Source: Guyparkeria sp. WRN-7 (GTDB lineage Bacteria; Pseudomonadota; Gammaproteobacteria; Halothiobacillales; Halothiobacillaceae). Taken from it: a DNA stretch of 64,000 bases. The stretch covers positions 161,822-225,821 of the forward strand of contig NZ_LRFH01000015.1 of NCBI RefSeq assembly GCF_001641825.1, given 5' to 3'. Made by a program: the position numbers and the translations under genes. The first letter of the stretch is position 1. Every line of letters starts with the position of its first letter. The notes beneath the pieces were generated by a model. It did no database searches and was not told where the DNA came from. It saw only the letters and a list, made by a program, of their open reading frames with translations. This document shows positions 37,207 through 46,387 of this stretch, piece by piece.

Positions 37207-38895
37207 TCAGATCGAACTGTCGAGAAGCTCGCGGGCATGCGCCCGACTCTGCTCGGTGACCTCGCGGCCACCGAGCATGCGCGCGAGTTCGTCGATGCGT
37301 TGATCGGCATCCAGCCCGCGCACCCAGGTGCGGGTCGCATCGGAGAGCTCCTCCTTCTCGATGCGTGCCTGGTGGTGACCGTGGGCGGCGACCTGCGGCA
37401 GGTGGGTGACGCACAGCACTTGGCGGGACTCTCCCAGCGCGCGCAGGTGCGCACCGACGATTGCCGCTGTGGCCCCGCCGATGCCGGTGTCGACCTCGTC
37501 GAAGATGAAGGTGCCCACCGGGTCGTCGCCGGCGGTGAGCGTCTTCAGTGCCAGGCTCACGCGGGCGAGTTCGCCGCCCGAGGCGATCTGGTCGAGCGGG
37601 GCGACCGGCTGGCCGCGGTTGGCGCTGATCAGGAAGACGACCTCGTCGATGCCGCGTTCGCCGCGCCGCTCGGCCAGGGCCGCCGGTTGGGTGAGCTTCA
37701 CCTCGAACTCGCCGTTGGGCATCCCCAGCTCGCGGATCGACGCCTTGAGACGCTCGGCCAGCTTCTTCGCACCGGCCTGTCGTTTCTTGCTCACCTCGGC
37801 GGCCAGCTTGTCGTAGGCGACGCGGTTCTTTTCCAGGCGGGTCTCGATCTCGCCAAGCGAACCGCCGACCTGGTTGAGCTGCTCGTGTTCCTCGCGCAGA
37901 TCCGCGATGTGCTGCTCGAACATCTCCGGGGCGACCCGATGCTTGCGGGCCAGTTCATGCAGGGTATCCAGCCGCGATTCGACGGTGGCGAGGCGCTCCG
38001 GGTCGGCTTCGGCCGAGTCGAGTCGGTTGCGCAGGGTATCGACCGCCTCGGCGATCTGGATCTCGGCGGACTGAAGGGTCTCGATGACCGGGCCGAGCGA
38101 CTCGTCCAGGTCGGCGATACGGGAGAGGGCCTGCTCGGCGGCGCCCACCCGATCGTGCGCGTTGCCGTCCTCGTCGAACAACGAAGCCATCTGATCGGCC
38201 AGCACCTGGCGCCACTCGTCCAGTCGCGACAGGCGCTTGAGCTCGGCATGCAGCTGGTTGAATTCGTCCGGTTGGGGATCGACGCGCTCTATTTCCTCGA
38301 GCTGGAAGTCGAGGAAGGCCAGGCGGTCGGCGCGGGAATCCTGCTCGGAGCGATGAGCGGCGAGCTGTTCCTCGTCGGCGTGAATTTCTCGGCTCAGGCG
38401 CCCGAGTTCGTCGACCTGAGCCTTGAGGTCGCAGAAGTGATCGAGCAGGGCGAGCTGCGTCTTGGCCTGCATCAGCCGCTGGTTCTGGTGCTGGCCGTGG
38501 ATGTCGATCAGGTGCCGGCCGATGCCCTTGAGGGCCTGCCCCGGTACGGGGCGGCCGTTGATCCATGCCTTGGAGCGGCCGTCGCGCGAGAGCAGGCGGC
38601 GAACGATCAGCGGCATCAGTTCGCCTTCCGGTTCCTCGCCCAGTTCCTGTTCGTCGAGCCACAGGGCGGCCGGACCGTCGGCGGGCAACAGGAATTCACC
38701 GGTCACCTCGCCCTGGTCGCAGCCGGCGCGCAGCAGGTTCATGTTGGCCCGGTCCCCCAACAACAGGCCGATCGCGTCGATCAGGATCGACTTGCCCGCG
38801 CCGGTCTCGCCGGTGAGGGCGGTCATGCCGGCGGCGAAGTCGAGTTCGAGCTGATCGATCAGGGCGATCCGGCGAATCGAGAGGGTGGTCAGCAT
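37207..38895 (-). CDS. recN: DNA repair protein RecN
   Basis: SMC-like ATPase of double-strand-break repair. The 562-residue protein starts MLTTLSIRRIALIDQLELDF. It has Walker A GETGAGKSILIDAIGLLLGDRA at ~29-50 (core GETGAGKS), a central coiled coil (~160-360), and the C-terminal ABC signature IASGGELARVSLALK with FIFDEVDTGIGGATAAIVG. It lies 45 bp downstream of nadK, in the usual nadK-recN order. Confidence 0.97.
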   Translation of the reverse strand: MLTTLSIRRIALIDQLELDFAAGMTALTGETGAGKSILIDAIGLLLGDRANMNLLRAGCDQGEVTGEFLLPADGPAALWLDEQELGEEPEGELMPLIVRRLLSRDGRSKAWINGRPVPGQALKGIGRHLIDIHGQHQNQRLMQAKTQLALLDHFCDLKAQVDELGRLSREIHADEEQLAAHRSEQDSRADRLAFLDFQLEEIERVDPQPDEFNQLHAELKRLSRLDEWRQVLADQMASLFDEDGNAHDRVGAAEQALSRIADLDESLGPVIETLQSAEIQIAEAVDTLRNRLDSAEADPERLATVESRLDTLHELARKHRVAPEMFEQHIADLREEHEQLNQVGGSLGEIETRLEKNRVAYDKLAAEVSKKRQAGAKKLAERLKASIRELGMPNGEFEVKLTQPAALAERRGERGIDEVVFLISANRGQPVAPLDQIASGGELARVSLALKTLTAGDDPVGTFIFDEVDTGIGGATAAIVGAHLRALGESRQVLCVTHLPQVAAHGHHQARIEKEELSDATRTWVRGLDADQRIDELARMLGGREVTEQSRAHARELLDSSI

Positions 38896-38940
38896 GATGG
38901 CAGGCGCTTCCTTTTACCGTGGCTCCGTGGTCCGGGGCGA

Positions 38941-39858
38941 TCAGAACCGTTGTTCGCTCCAGCAGAGCTTGTCTCGCAGCAGCGAGTAGTGGTCGTGGCC
39001 GTCGGGATGGATCAGACGGATCTCGTGTTCGTACTTCGAGATCGCGAGCACGTCGCCGTGTTCCAGCGGCTGGTTGAGCTGGCCGTCGAAGCTGACCACG
39101 CCGCCGCCGCGCGAGCCTTCCACCGGGCGGATCTCGATCAGGTGGCGGGCGTCGACCACGATCGGCCGGTAGCTCAGCGTGTGCGGGCAGATCGAGACGA
39201 TGCCGACCGCGTGCAGGTCCGGGGCGATCAATGGGCCGCCCGCGGACAGGGCGTAGGCGGTCGACCCGGTGGGCGTGCACACCACCACGCCGTCCGAGCG
39301 TTGCTGGTTGACCAGCGTGCCGTCGATGCTCATCTCGAACTCGACCATGCGGGCCGGGTCGCGCATCTTGAAGGTGATGTCGTTCAGGGCGACCGATTCC
39401 ATGATGCGCGTGTCGTTGCGCATCAGGCTGCCCTGCAGCAGGAAGCGACGTTCCTCGGCGTATTTCCCTTCCAGGATGGCCGACAGGTGCCGTTCGACTT
39501 CGCGCGGGCTCACGTCGGCGAGAAAGCCGAGCCGGCCCAGGTTCACGCCCAGGATCGGCACCTCGTGGGAGCACAGCGAGCGCGCCGCGTTGAGCATGGT
39601 GCCGTCGCCGCCGATCACCACGATCAGATCGCGGTCGATGCGGTCGCGCGAGAATCGCTCGGCCTGGATCGACGGCACCGGGTTCTCGGCTCCCTCGTCG
39701 AGGGCCCAGTGCGCGCCGTGCCGTTCGGCCGCGGCGACGAGGTGCCGGTACACCTCGGCGAGCGCGTCGCCGCCGTTGGGCTTGATGATGATCCCCAGCC
39801 GGGTGAATGCCGGCGGCTCGGCGGGGGATTCGCGACGTGACGGAGAGGTCGAGTTCAT
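38941..39858 (-). CDS. nadK: NAD kinase
   Basis: Phosphorylates NAD to NADP. The 305-residue protein contains the GGDGTMLNAAR catalytic motif (~85), LGVNLGRLGFLADVSP, ALNDITF, and the second conserved motif TPTGSTAYALSAGGPLIAPD. About 18 N-terminal residues are extra relative to the E. coli enzyme. It is followed by recN on the minus strand. Confidence 0.97.
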   Translation of the reverse strand: MNSTSPSRRESPAEPPAFTRLGIIIKPNGGDALAEVYRHLVAAAERHGAHWALDEGAENPVPSIQAERFSRDRIDRDLIVVIGGDGTMLNAARSLCSHEVPILGVNLGRLGFLADVSPREVERHLSAILEGKYAEERRFLLQGSLMRNDTRIMESVALNDITFKMRDPARMVEFEMSIDGTLVNQQRSDGVVVCTPTGSTAYALSAGGPLIAPDLHAVGIVSICPHTLSYRPIVVDARHLIEIRPVEGSRGGGVVSFDGQLNQPLEHGDVLAISKYEHEIRLIHPDGHDHYSLLRDKLCWSEQRF

Positions 39859-39898
39859 GGTGTCAGTGAGTTGCTCCTGTCGGCCACTCGGTAGTTCG

Positions 39899-40225
39899 TC
39901 AGTGGTTGCCGGCGGACCATTTCAGCCCGATGATGCCGGCCACGATCATCGCGATAAACGCCAGGCGCACCAGCGAGGCGGGCTCCTTGAACCACAGGAT
40001 GCCGAGAATGGCCACGCCGGTCGCGCCAATGCCGCTCCAGACTGCGTAGGCGGTCCCCATCGGGATGGTGCGCATCGCCACGGCCAGCAGGTAGAAGCTC
40101 AGCAGGGCGATCGCCAGCACGACGACCGTGGGAACCAGGCGGGCGAAGCCGTCGGTAAACCGCAGACCGGTCGCCCAGGCGATTTCCAGCAGGCCGGCCG
40201 CGAGCAGGATGAGCCAGGCATTCAT
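39899..40225 (-). CDS. sugE: SMR-family guanidinium exporter SugE/Gdx-like
   Basis: A 108-residue four-helix small multidrug resistance protein. The essential Glu is in LLEIAWATGLRFTDGF at ~13. Helix 3 carries MGTAYAVWSGIGATGVAI, and the end is IIGLKWSAG, all as in SugE/Gdx, which exports guanidinium in exchange for protons. The frame is open upstream, but the chosen ATG gives the family length. No guanidine riboswitch is recognisable in the 250-bp divergent gap shared with hrcA. Confidence 0.9.
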   Translation of the reverse strand: MNAWLILLAAGLLEIAWATGLRFTDGFARLVPTVVVLAIALLSFYLLAVAMRTIPMGTAYAVWSGIGATGVAILGILWFKEPASLVRLAFIAMIVAGIIGLKWSAGNH

Positions 40226-40366
40226 GGCGTGATCGTAGTCCTCGCAGGGTGGTGCGATGCCCGCCGGGGCGGAACGGTTCCGAACCGCGCGGGCATAGAA
40301 TTCGGCCCAGTCTAGCAAAAGGCACGGCCGCCGCATGCGGTCGATAAGCGTCGTCGGCAGGCGGGC

Positions 40367-40393
40367 TTGGCACTCTTTGCGGCCGAGTGCTAA
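40367..40393 (+). promoter_or_regulatory. CIRCE operator of hrcA
   Basis: TTGGCACTC-N9-GAGTGCTAA, one mismatch from consensus, 84 bp before hrcA. Its arms can also serve as promoter boxes: TTGGCA (40367-40372) and TAATTT (40391-40396) are 18 nt apart, so HrcA would sit on the promoter itself. Confidence 0.95.
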
Positions 40394-40476
40394 TTTAGCC
40401 GCCCGACGGGCATGTCCACGTACCACCGTGGGTCGCCCGTGAAGGACGTTGCCAACCAGCCATCAAGGTCTTGCGT

Positions 40477-41526
40477 ATGACAGACGCCTGGAGTGAACTG
40501 CCCGAGCGGGCGCAGACCCTGCTTCGGGTGCTGATCGATCGCTACACCGACGAAGGTGCGCCGGTCGGCTCGCGTGCGCTGGCGCGCATGTCGGACCTGA
40601 ATCTCAGCCCGGCCACCGTGCGCAACGTCATGGCCGATCTCGAGGATCTCGGCCTGGTGCGCGCGCCGCATACCTCCTCCGGGCGAGTGCCCACGGAGCT
40701 GGCCTATCGGCTGTTCGTCGACTCGCTTCTGGTCAGCCCTTCCAGGGCGCCGGTGGACGCCCGCCGGCTCGAGCGTGTCCTGCGCGAGGCGGTCGAGGAC
40801 GACCCGCAACACCTGGCCGACACCGCCTCGAACCTGCTGTCCAGCCTGACCCAGTTTGCCGGGGTGGTCTCCATCCCGTCACGGGCCCGGGCGCTGTTCC
40901 GTCAGATCGACTTCGTCTCGCTGTCGCCCGGACGGGTGCTGATGGTGCTGGTGACCGACGACGGCGGGGTGCAGAACCGCATCATCCATCCGGAAAAGCC
41001 CTACAGTCAGGACGAACTGACCCGTTTTGCCAACTTCCTCAACGAGCGGCTCAACGGCCAGTCGATCCAGGCCCTGCGCGAGACCCTGGTTGCCGAACTC
41101 AAGCACACCCGCGAGCAGATCGAGGGCAATCTCAACGAAGCGATCGTGCTGGCGGAGGCCGCCGTCGAGGCGGTCGAGGACGAGGCCGGGGTGGCGGTGG
41201 CCGGGCAGACCAATCTGCTCGGCATCGACGAACTCGGCGATGTCGACCGCATGCGCCGGCTGTTCAACGCCTTCGCCGAGAAGCGCGAGCTGGTCTCCTT
41301 GCTGGACCAGTGCGAACGCGCCCAGGGCGTGAAGATCTTCATCGGCCGCGAATCGGGCTCGCCGAGCTTCGACGAGTGTGGTGTGGTCGGTGCCTCCTAC
41401 GGCGTCGACGACGAGGTGGTGGGCGTGCTCGGGGTGGTCGGTCCGAAGCGCATGCCGTACGACCGCGTGATCTCGATCGTCGACGTCACCTCGCGACTGC
41501 TCTCGAGCGCCCTCTCGCGCCAGTAA
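40477..41526 (+). CDS. hrcA: Heat-inducible transcription repressor HrcA
   Basis: Represses groESL and its own operon by binding CIRCE when GroEL is free. The 349-residue protein has an N-terminal winged helix (ELPERAQTLLRVLIDRYTDEG, VGSRALARMSDLNLSPATVRN with core SPATVRNVMADLEDLGL) and APHTSSGRVPTELAYRLFVD. The C-terminal GAF-like domain ends GVLGVVGPKRMPYDRVI. ATG 40477 follows AAGG; TTG 40471 is a minor alternative. Confidence 0.97.
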   Translation: MTDAWSELPERAQTLLRVLIDRYTDEGAPVGSRALARMSDLNLSPATVRNVMADLEDLGLVRAPHTSSGRVPTELAYRLFVDSLLVSPSRAPVDARRLERVLREAVEDDPQHLADTASNLLSSLTQFAGVVSIPSRARALFRQIDFVSLSPGRVLMVLVTDDGGVQNRIIHPEKPYSQDELTRFANFLNERLNGQSIQALRETLVAELKHTREQIEGNLNEAIVLAEAAVEAVEDEAGVAVAGQTNLLGIDELGDVDRMRRLFNAFAEKRELVSLLDQCERAQGVKIFIGRESGSPSFDECGVVGASYGVDDEVVGVLGVVGPKRMPYDRVISIVDVTSRLLSSALSRQ

Positions 41527-41561
41527 TCCGGCGCGTCCCGTCCCGGATCGCGCCTGCCCCC

Positions 41562-41588
41562 CTTGAAAAGATTTCCGATGCCCCAAGT
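41562..41588 (+). promoter_or_regulatory. Sigma32-like promoter of grpE
   Basis: CTTGAAA (41562-41568), 12-nt spacer, CCCCAAGT (41581-41588), close to the heat-shock pattern CTTGAAA-N(11-15)-CCCATnT. It lies 57 bp before grpE, giving grpE-dnaK-dnaJ a second input besides HrcA. Confidence 0.6.
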
Positions 41589-41645
41589 ATCCGGGCATCA
41601 GCGATTTCCAATCCAGACATCCATCCGTTTTTCAGGAGAGCTTCG

Positions 41646-42215
41646 ATGACGGACAAGCCGGTCGATCAAGACGACATGACCCAGGGCATGAACGAGGAAA
41701 ACCCGGAGCAGCCCGCCGAAGGCGAGGTCGAGCAGGGCGCCCAGGGCGGAGAGACGAGCGAGGTCGAGGAGCTCAAGGCGAAGCTCGCCGAGAAGGAGGA
41801 AGAGGTCCTGCGCATGGCCGCGGAGATGCAGAACGTGCGTCACCGGGCCGAGCGTGACGTCGAGTCGGCGCGCAAGTTCGCCCTCGAGCGCTTCGTCGAG
41901 GGCCTGCTGCCGGTGGTCGACTCGCTCGAACTGGGTATCGAGGCGACCGAGAAGGAGAACGCCACGCTGGAGAAGATCAAGGAGGGCGACGAGATGACCC
42001 TCAAGATGCTGATCCAGACGCTGGAGAAGTTCGGCGTCAAGCCCGTTCACCCGATCGGCGAGCGCTTCAACCCGGAACACCACCAGGCCATCAGCATGCA
42101 GCCGCACGACGGCGAGCCGGATCACGTCGTCGACGTGATGCAGAAGGGCTACCTGCTGAAGGACCGCGTCGTGCGCCCGGCCATGGTGGTCGTGTCCAAG
42201 CCGAACAACGACTGA
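41646..42215 (+). CDS. grpE: Nucleotide exchange factor GrpE
   Basis: Releases ADP from DnaK. The 189-residue protein has an acidic disordered N-terminus, a long coiled coil (VEELKAKLAEKEEEVLRMAAEM, then RHRAERDVESARKFALERFV) from ~38 to 90, and a C-terminal beta domain with the family signature FNPEHHQAISMQPHDGEPDHVV (start FNPEHHQAIS). ATG follows AGGAGAG. 119 bp after hrcA. Confidence 0.97.
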   Translation: MTDKPVDQDDMTQGMNEENPEQPAEGEVEQGAQGGETSEVEELKAKLAEKEEEVLRMAAEMQNVRHRAERDVESARKFALERFVEGLLPVVDSLELGIEATEKENATLEKIKEGDEMTLKMLIQTLEKFGVKPVHPIGERFNPEHHQAISMQPHDGEPDHVVDVMQKGYLLKDRVVRPAMVVVSKPNND

Positions 42216-42355
42216 TTGACGCGGATTTTGGGCGGCCGGCTTGAAAAATCGGTCAGCGGCCGCACCTCGAAAGCCAAGGGCGGTTCGCAGGCGACACCCG
42301 CTGCGAGCTGCCAACAGATTCAACGCATACACAAAGAACGCTGGAGATACGCATT

Positions 42356-44281
42356 ATGGGCAAGGTAATCGGTATCGACCTGGGGACGACCAACTCCTGT
42401 GTCGCGATCATGGACGGCAAGTCCGGCAAGGTAATCGAGAACGCTGAAGGCGCGCGCACCACCCCGTCGGTGGTCGCCTACGCCAATGACGGCGAGATCC
42501 TCGTCGGTCAGCCGGCCAAGCGCCAGGCCGTCACCAACCCGGAAAACACCCTCTACGCCGTCAAGCGCCTGATCGGCCGCAGCTTCGACGAGAAGGCGGT
42601 CCAGAAGGACATCAAGCTGATGCCCTACAAGATCGTCAAGGCCGACAACGGCGATGCCTGGGTCGAGGCCAATGGCAAGAAGATGGCGCCGCCGGAGGTG
42701 TCCGCCCGCGTCCTGATGAAGATCAAGAAGGACGTCGAGGCGTACCTCGGTGAAGAGGTGACCGAGGCGGTCATCACCGTGCCGGCCTACTTCAACGACA
42801 ACCAGCGCCAGGCCACCAAGGATGCCGGCAAGATCGCCGGCCTCGAGGTCAAGCGCATCATCAACGAGCCGACCGCGGCGGCACTTGCCTACGGCATGGA
42901 CAAGAAGGAAGGCGGCGATCGCAAGATCGCGGTCTACGACCTGGGTGGCGGTACCTTCGACATCTCGATCATCGAGGTGGCCGACATCGACGGCGAGAAG
43001 CAGTTCGAGGTCATGTCCACCAACGGTGACACCTTCCTGGGTGGCGAGGACTTCGACAACCGCCTGATCGACCATCTGGTCGACGAGTTCAAGAACGAGC
43101 AGGGCGTCGACCTGTCCCAGGACGCGCTCGCCATGCAGCGTCTGAAGGAAGCGGCCGAGAAGGCGAAGATCGAGCTGTCTTCGACCGAGCAGACCGACGT
43201 GAACCTGCCGTATATCACGGCGGATCAGAGCGGTCCGAAGCACATGAACATCAAGATCACCCGCGCCAAGCTCGAATCCTTGGTCGAGGAGCTGATCAAG
43301 CGCACCATCGATCCGTGCAAGATGGCACTCAAGGATGCCGGCGTCTCGGCCTCCGACATCGACGATGTGATCCTGGTCGGCGGTCAGACCCGCATGCCGA
43401 AGGTGCGCGACACGGTCGCCGAGTTCTTCGGCAAGGACCCGCGCAAGGACGTCAACCCGGACGAGGCCGTGGCCATCGGTGCGGCGATCCAGGGCGGCGT
43501 GCTCTCCGGCGGCGTCAACGACGTGCTGCTGCTTGACGTCACTCCGCTGTCGCTCGGTATCGAGACCATGGGCGGTGTCATGACCAAGCTGATCGAGAAG
43601 AACACCACCATCCCGACCAAGGCGAGCCAGACCTTCTCGACCGCCGAGGACAACCAGACGGCCGTGACCGTCCACGTCCTGCAGGGCGAGCGCGAGATGG
43701 CGAGCGGCAACAAGTCGCTGGGTCGCTTCGATCTGACCGAGATCCCGCCGGCGCCGCGCGGTCAGCCGCAGATCGAGGTCACCTTCGACATCGACGCCAA
43801 CGGCATCCTGAACGTCTCGGCGAAGGACAAGGGCACCGGTCGCGAGCAGAAGATCGAGATCAAGGCGAGCTCCGGTCTGTCCGAGGAAGAAGTCCAGCGC
43901 ATGGTCGACGATGCCGCCGCGCACGCCGACGAGGACAAGAAGCAGAAGGAGCTGGTCGAGGCGCGCAACCAGGGCGACGGCATCATCCACACCGTCGAGA
44001 AGGCGATGACCGATGCCGGCGATGCGCTGACCGACGACGACAAGAAGCCGGTCAACGAGGCCATCGAGGCGCTGCGTGAAGCCATGAAGGGCGACGACAA
44101 GGCCGAGATCGACGCCAAGGTCGAGGCCCTGTCCCAGGCCTCCGCCACGGTCATGCAGAAGGCCCAGGCGGCCGGCCAGGGCGCCGAAGGCGGTGCCGAG
44201 GCCGGTGACGAGCAGGCCAAGCAGGACGACGACGTCGTCGATGCCGAGTTCGAGGAAGTCAAGGACGACGACAAGAAGTAA
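42356..44281 (+). CDS. dnaK: Chaperone DnaK (Hsp70)
   Basis: ATP-dependent chaperone. The 641-residue protein starts [20 protein letters not shown]. The ATPase domain has [15 protein letters not shown] and [13 protein letters not shown]; the linker [18 protein letters not shown] leads to the substrate domain; the C-terminus is acidic ([15 protein letters not shown]). It follows grpE by 140 bp and precedes dnaJ. Confidence 0.99.
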   Translation: MGKVIGIDLGTTNSCVAIMDGKSGKVIENAEGARTTPSVVAYANDGEILVGQPAKRQAVTNPENTLYAVKRLIGRSFDEKAVQKDIKLMPYKIVKADNGDAWVEANGKKMAPPEVSARVLMKIKKDVEAYLGEEVTEAVITVPAYFNDNQRQATKDAGKIAGLEVKRIINEPTAAALAYGMDKKEGGDRKIAVYDLGGGTFDISIIEVADIDGEKQFEVMSTNGDTFLGGEDFDNRLIDHLVDEFKNEQGVDLSQDALAMQRLKEAAEKAKIELSSTEQTDVNLPYITADQSGPKHMNIKITRAKLESLVEELIKRTIDPCKMALKDAGVSASDIDDVILVGGQTRMPKVRDTVAEFFGKDPRKDVNPDEAVAIGAAIQGGVLSGGVNDVLLLDVTPLSLGIETMGGVMTKLIEKNTTIPTKASQTFSTAEDNQTAVTVHVLQGEREMASGNKSLGRFDLTEIPPAPRGQPQIEVTFDIDANGILNVSAKDKGTGREQKIEIKASSGLSEEEVQRMVDDAAAHADEDKKQKELVEARNQGDGIIHTVEKAMTDAGDALTDDDKKPVNEAIEALREAMKGDDKAEIDAKVEALSQASATVMQKAQAAGQGAEGGAEAGDEQAKQDDDVVDAEFEEVKDDDKK

Positions 44282-44303
44282 GTCGTCGGCTTCCCGAGCC
44301 GAG

Positions 44304-44334
44304 ATCATCCGTCCTCCGGGGCGGATGATTTTTC
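44304..44334 (+). terminator. Terminator/attenuator between dnaK and dnaJ
   Basis: Stem ATCATCCG / CGGATGAT (44304-44311 with 44322-44329) followed by TTTTT. It would lower dnaJ expression relative to dnaK or make dnaJ partly independent. Confidence 0.75.
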
Positions 44335-44469
44335 GTGTCACCCGGCCGCGCGTCGGGCGACACCCGATTCTCAAGACGGGTCGGCCGGTACACGGTGCGG
44401 CCCGTCAACGTATGCAACCCGGTGCGCCGTTGGCGGGCCGGGACAAACAGACAGCCGCAGAGATCGACC

Positions 44470-45624
44470 ATGGCAAAACGTGACTACTACGAGGTGCTGG
44501 GGGTCAGCAAGAATGCCTCGGCCGACGAACTGAAGAAGGCCTATCGCCGTCTGGCGATGAAGCATCACCCGGACCGCAATCCGGGCGACGAGGAGGCCGA
44601 GACCCTGTTCAAGGAGGCCAAGGAGGCCTACGAGGTACTCTCCGACCCGCAGAAGCGTTCGGCCTACGACCAGTTCGGTCACGCCGGGGTCGACGGCCAG
44701 GGTGCCGGCGGTTTCGGTGGCGGCGGCTTCGGCGGTGGCGCCGGGTTCGCCGACATCTTCGGCGACGTCTTCGGCGACATCTTCGGCGGCGGTCGTGCCC
44801 GCGGCGGTGCCTCGCGCGGTGCCGACCTGCAGTACAACCTCAAGCTGTCGCTCGAGGAGGCCGTGCGCGGTACCACCGTCGAGATCCGCATCCCGACCAC
44901 CGAGCCCTGCGAGACCTGTGACGGCAGCGGTGCCAAGCCGGGTACCGGCAAGACCACCTGTACCACCTGCGGCGGCCAGGGCGCGGTGCGCATCCAGCAG
45001 GGCTTCTTCTCCATCCAGCAGCCTTGCCCGGACTGCGGCGGCGAAGGCGAGAAGATCGAGGATCCCTGCACCGATTGCGGCGGCACCGGCCGGGTCGAGA
45101 CGCAGAAGACCCTATCGGTCAAGATCCCGGCCGGCGTCGATACCGGCGATCGGATCCGCCATACCGGCGAGGGCGCGCCGGGCGAGAAGGGTGGTCCGCC
45201 GGGGGATCTGTACATCCTGATCGACATCAAGCCGCACCCGCTGTTCCGGCGAGACGATGCCGATCTGTTGTGCGACATGCCGATCAGCTTCGCCACCGCG
45301 GCACTGGGCGGCGAGATCGAGGTGCCGACGCTCGACGGCAAGGTCAAGCTCAAGATTCCCGAGGAGACCCAGACCGGCAAGACCTTCCGCATGCGCGGCA
45401 AGGGCGTGCGTCCGGTCCGGGGTGGTGCCCAGGGCGACCTGCTGGTGAACGTCCATGTCGAGACGCCGGTGAAGCTCAACAAGGAGCAGCGCGAGCTGCT
45501 CGAGGCATTCGAGCGTTCGCTGGGCACCGCCGGGGACGACAGCGTGGCCGAAAAGCACCGGCCGCGGCAGCATTCGTTCCTCGATTCGGTGAAGCGATTC
45601 TTCGACGATCTGCGGGGCGACTGA
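44470..45624 (+). CDS. dnaJ: Chaperone DnaJ (Hsp40)
   Basis: Delivers substrates to DnaK and stimulates its ATPase. The 384-residue type I protein has a J domain with the HPD motif ([11 protein letters not shown], ~30-40), a Gly/Phe-rich region with the repeated unit [10 protein letters not shown], four zinc-ribbon CxxCxGxG repeats ([32 protein letters not shown]) at ~145-200, and the C-terminal substrate domain. Start [17 protein letters not shown]. Confidence 0.98.
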   Translation: MAKRDYYEVLGVSKNASADELKKAYRRLAMKHHPDRNPGDEEAETLFKEAKEAYEVLSDPQKRSAYDQFGHAGVDGQGAGGFGGGGFGGGAGFADIFGDVFGDIFGGGRARGGASRGADLQYNLKLSLEEAVRGTTVEIRIPTTEPCETCDGSGAKPGTGKTTCTTCGGQGAVRIQQGFFSIQQPCPDCGGEGEKIEDPCTDCGGTGRVETQKTLSVKIPAGVDTGDRIRHTGEGAPGEKGGPPGDLYILIDIKPHPLFRRDDADLLCDMPISFATAALGGEIEVPTLDGKVKLKIPEETQTGKTFRMRGKGVRPVRGGAQGDLLVNVHVETPVKLNKEQRELLEAFERSLGTAGDDSVAEKHRPRQHSFLDSVKRFFDDLRGD

Positions 45625-45683
45625 TGCCCCGACGGTCACCGTCTGCCGGGGCTCGGTGCCTCGGCGGATGATGCCCCCGTCAA

Positions 45684-45712
45684 TTGACTTTGCCGGGCGT
45701 TGTCTTTATATT
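45684..45712 (+). promoter_or_regulatory. Strong sigma70 promoter of the rimP-nusA-infB operon
   Basis: TTGACT (45684-45689), 17-nt spacer, TATATT (45707-45712), in an AT-rich island after dnaJ. Transcription should start near 45719, about 30 nt before a terminator hairpin. Confidence 0.8.
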
Positions 45713-45750
45713 CCGGTTCCCGCGAACATTGGCTTATAGAGTGATGCCGG

Positions 45751-45775
45751 GCCCCATTTGGGGCTTTTTTATTTT
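45751..45775 (+). terminator. Leader terminator upstream of rimP
   Basis: Stem GCCCC-ATTT-GGGGC (45751-45764) followed by TTTTTTATTTT. It lies between the promoter at 45684-45712 and rimP, so it must be read through for the operon to be expressed. A pure dnaJ terminator is less likely, since the promoter lies before it. Confidence 0.8.
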
Positions 45776-45844
45776 CCCGGGTGCGGACCCGGCGGCCACC
45801 CCGACGGGCGGCCATGACGTTTCCAGCAGAGGGTAGCGGCAGAC

Positions 45845-46369
45845 GTGCAACGAATTCCGGCGGCGATCGAGGACATGCTCAAGCCGGTGGTCGAGGACCT
45901 CGGCTTCGAATGGGTTGGCGGCGAGTTCCGCGGCGGCCCTTCCGGCCTGCTGCGCGTCTACGTCGATCACGCGGACGGCATGACCCTCGACCACTGCGCC
46001 GAGATCAGCAACGAGCTGTCCGGTGTGCTCGATGTCGAGGATCCGTTCCCCGGCGCGTACCGGCTGGAGATCTCCTCGCCGGGCGTGGAACGGCCGATGT
46101 TCCGTACCGAGGATTTCGCCCGTTTCGTCGGGCACCGCGTACGCCTGCGGCTGTACAAGCCGGTGGCGAAGCAGAAGAAGTTCGAGGGCGTCATTCAGGG
46201 CGTCGAAGGCGAGGACATTACCGTCCTGGTCGACGAGGTGGGCGAGCTGGTCTTCCGTTTCGAGGAAGTCGAAAAGGCCAACCTGGTCTATGAATTTGCC
46301 GACAACAGCAAGCGTGGCCGCAAGAAGGGCAAGAAGAAGGGCACCAAGCGGCGCACGGCGCGGAAATAG
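45845..46369 (+). CDS. rimP: Ribosome maturation factor RimP
   Basis: Needed for late 30S assembly. The 174-residue protein contains VVEDLGFEWVGGEF near the N-terminus, LLRVYVDHADGMTLDHCAEIS, the invariant LEISSPGVERPMF at ~75, and a lysine/arginine-rich C-terminal tail. It starts with GTG. First gene of rimP-nusA-infB-rbfA-truB-rpsO-pnp. Confidence 0.96.
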   Translation: MQRIPAAIEDMLKPVVEDLGFEWVGGEFRGGPSGLLRVYVDHADGMTLDHCAEISNELSGVLDVEDPFPGAYRLEISSPGVERPMFRTEDFARFVGHRVRLRLYKPVAKQKKFEGVIQGVEGEDITVLVDEVGELVFRFEEVEKANLVYEFADNSKRGRKKGKKKGTKRRTARK

Positions 46370-46387
46370 AGCGATCTGGCTAGCAAC

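Noticed and set aside
40226..40320. Possible guanidine riboswitch before the SugE/Gdx-like gene
   Set aside because: I looked for paired ACGR-loop hairpins and ykkC-type conserved blocks and found neither.
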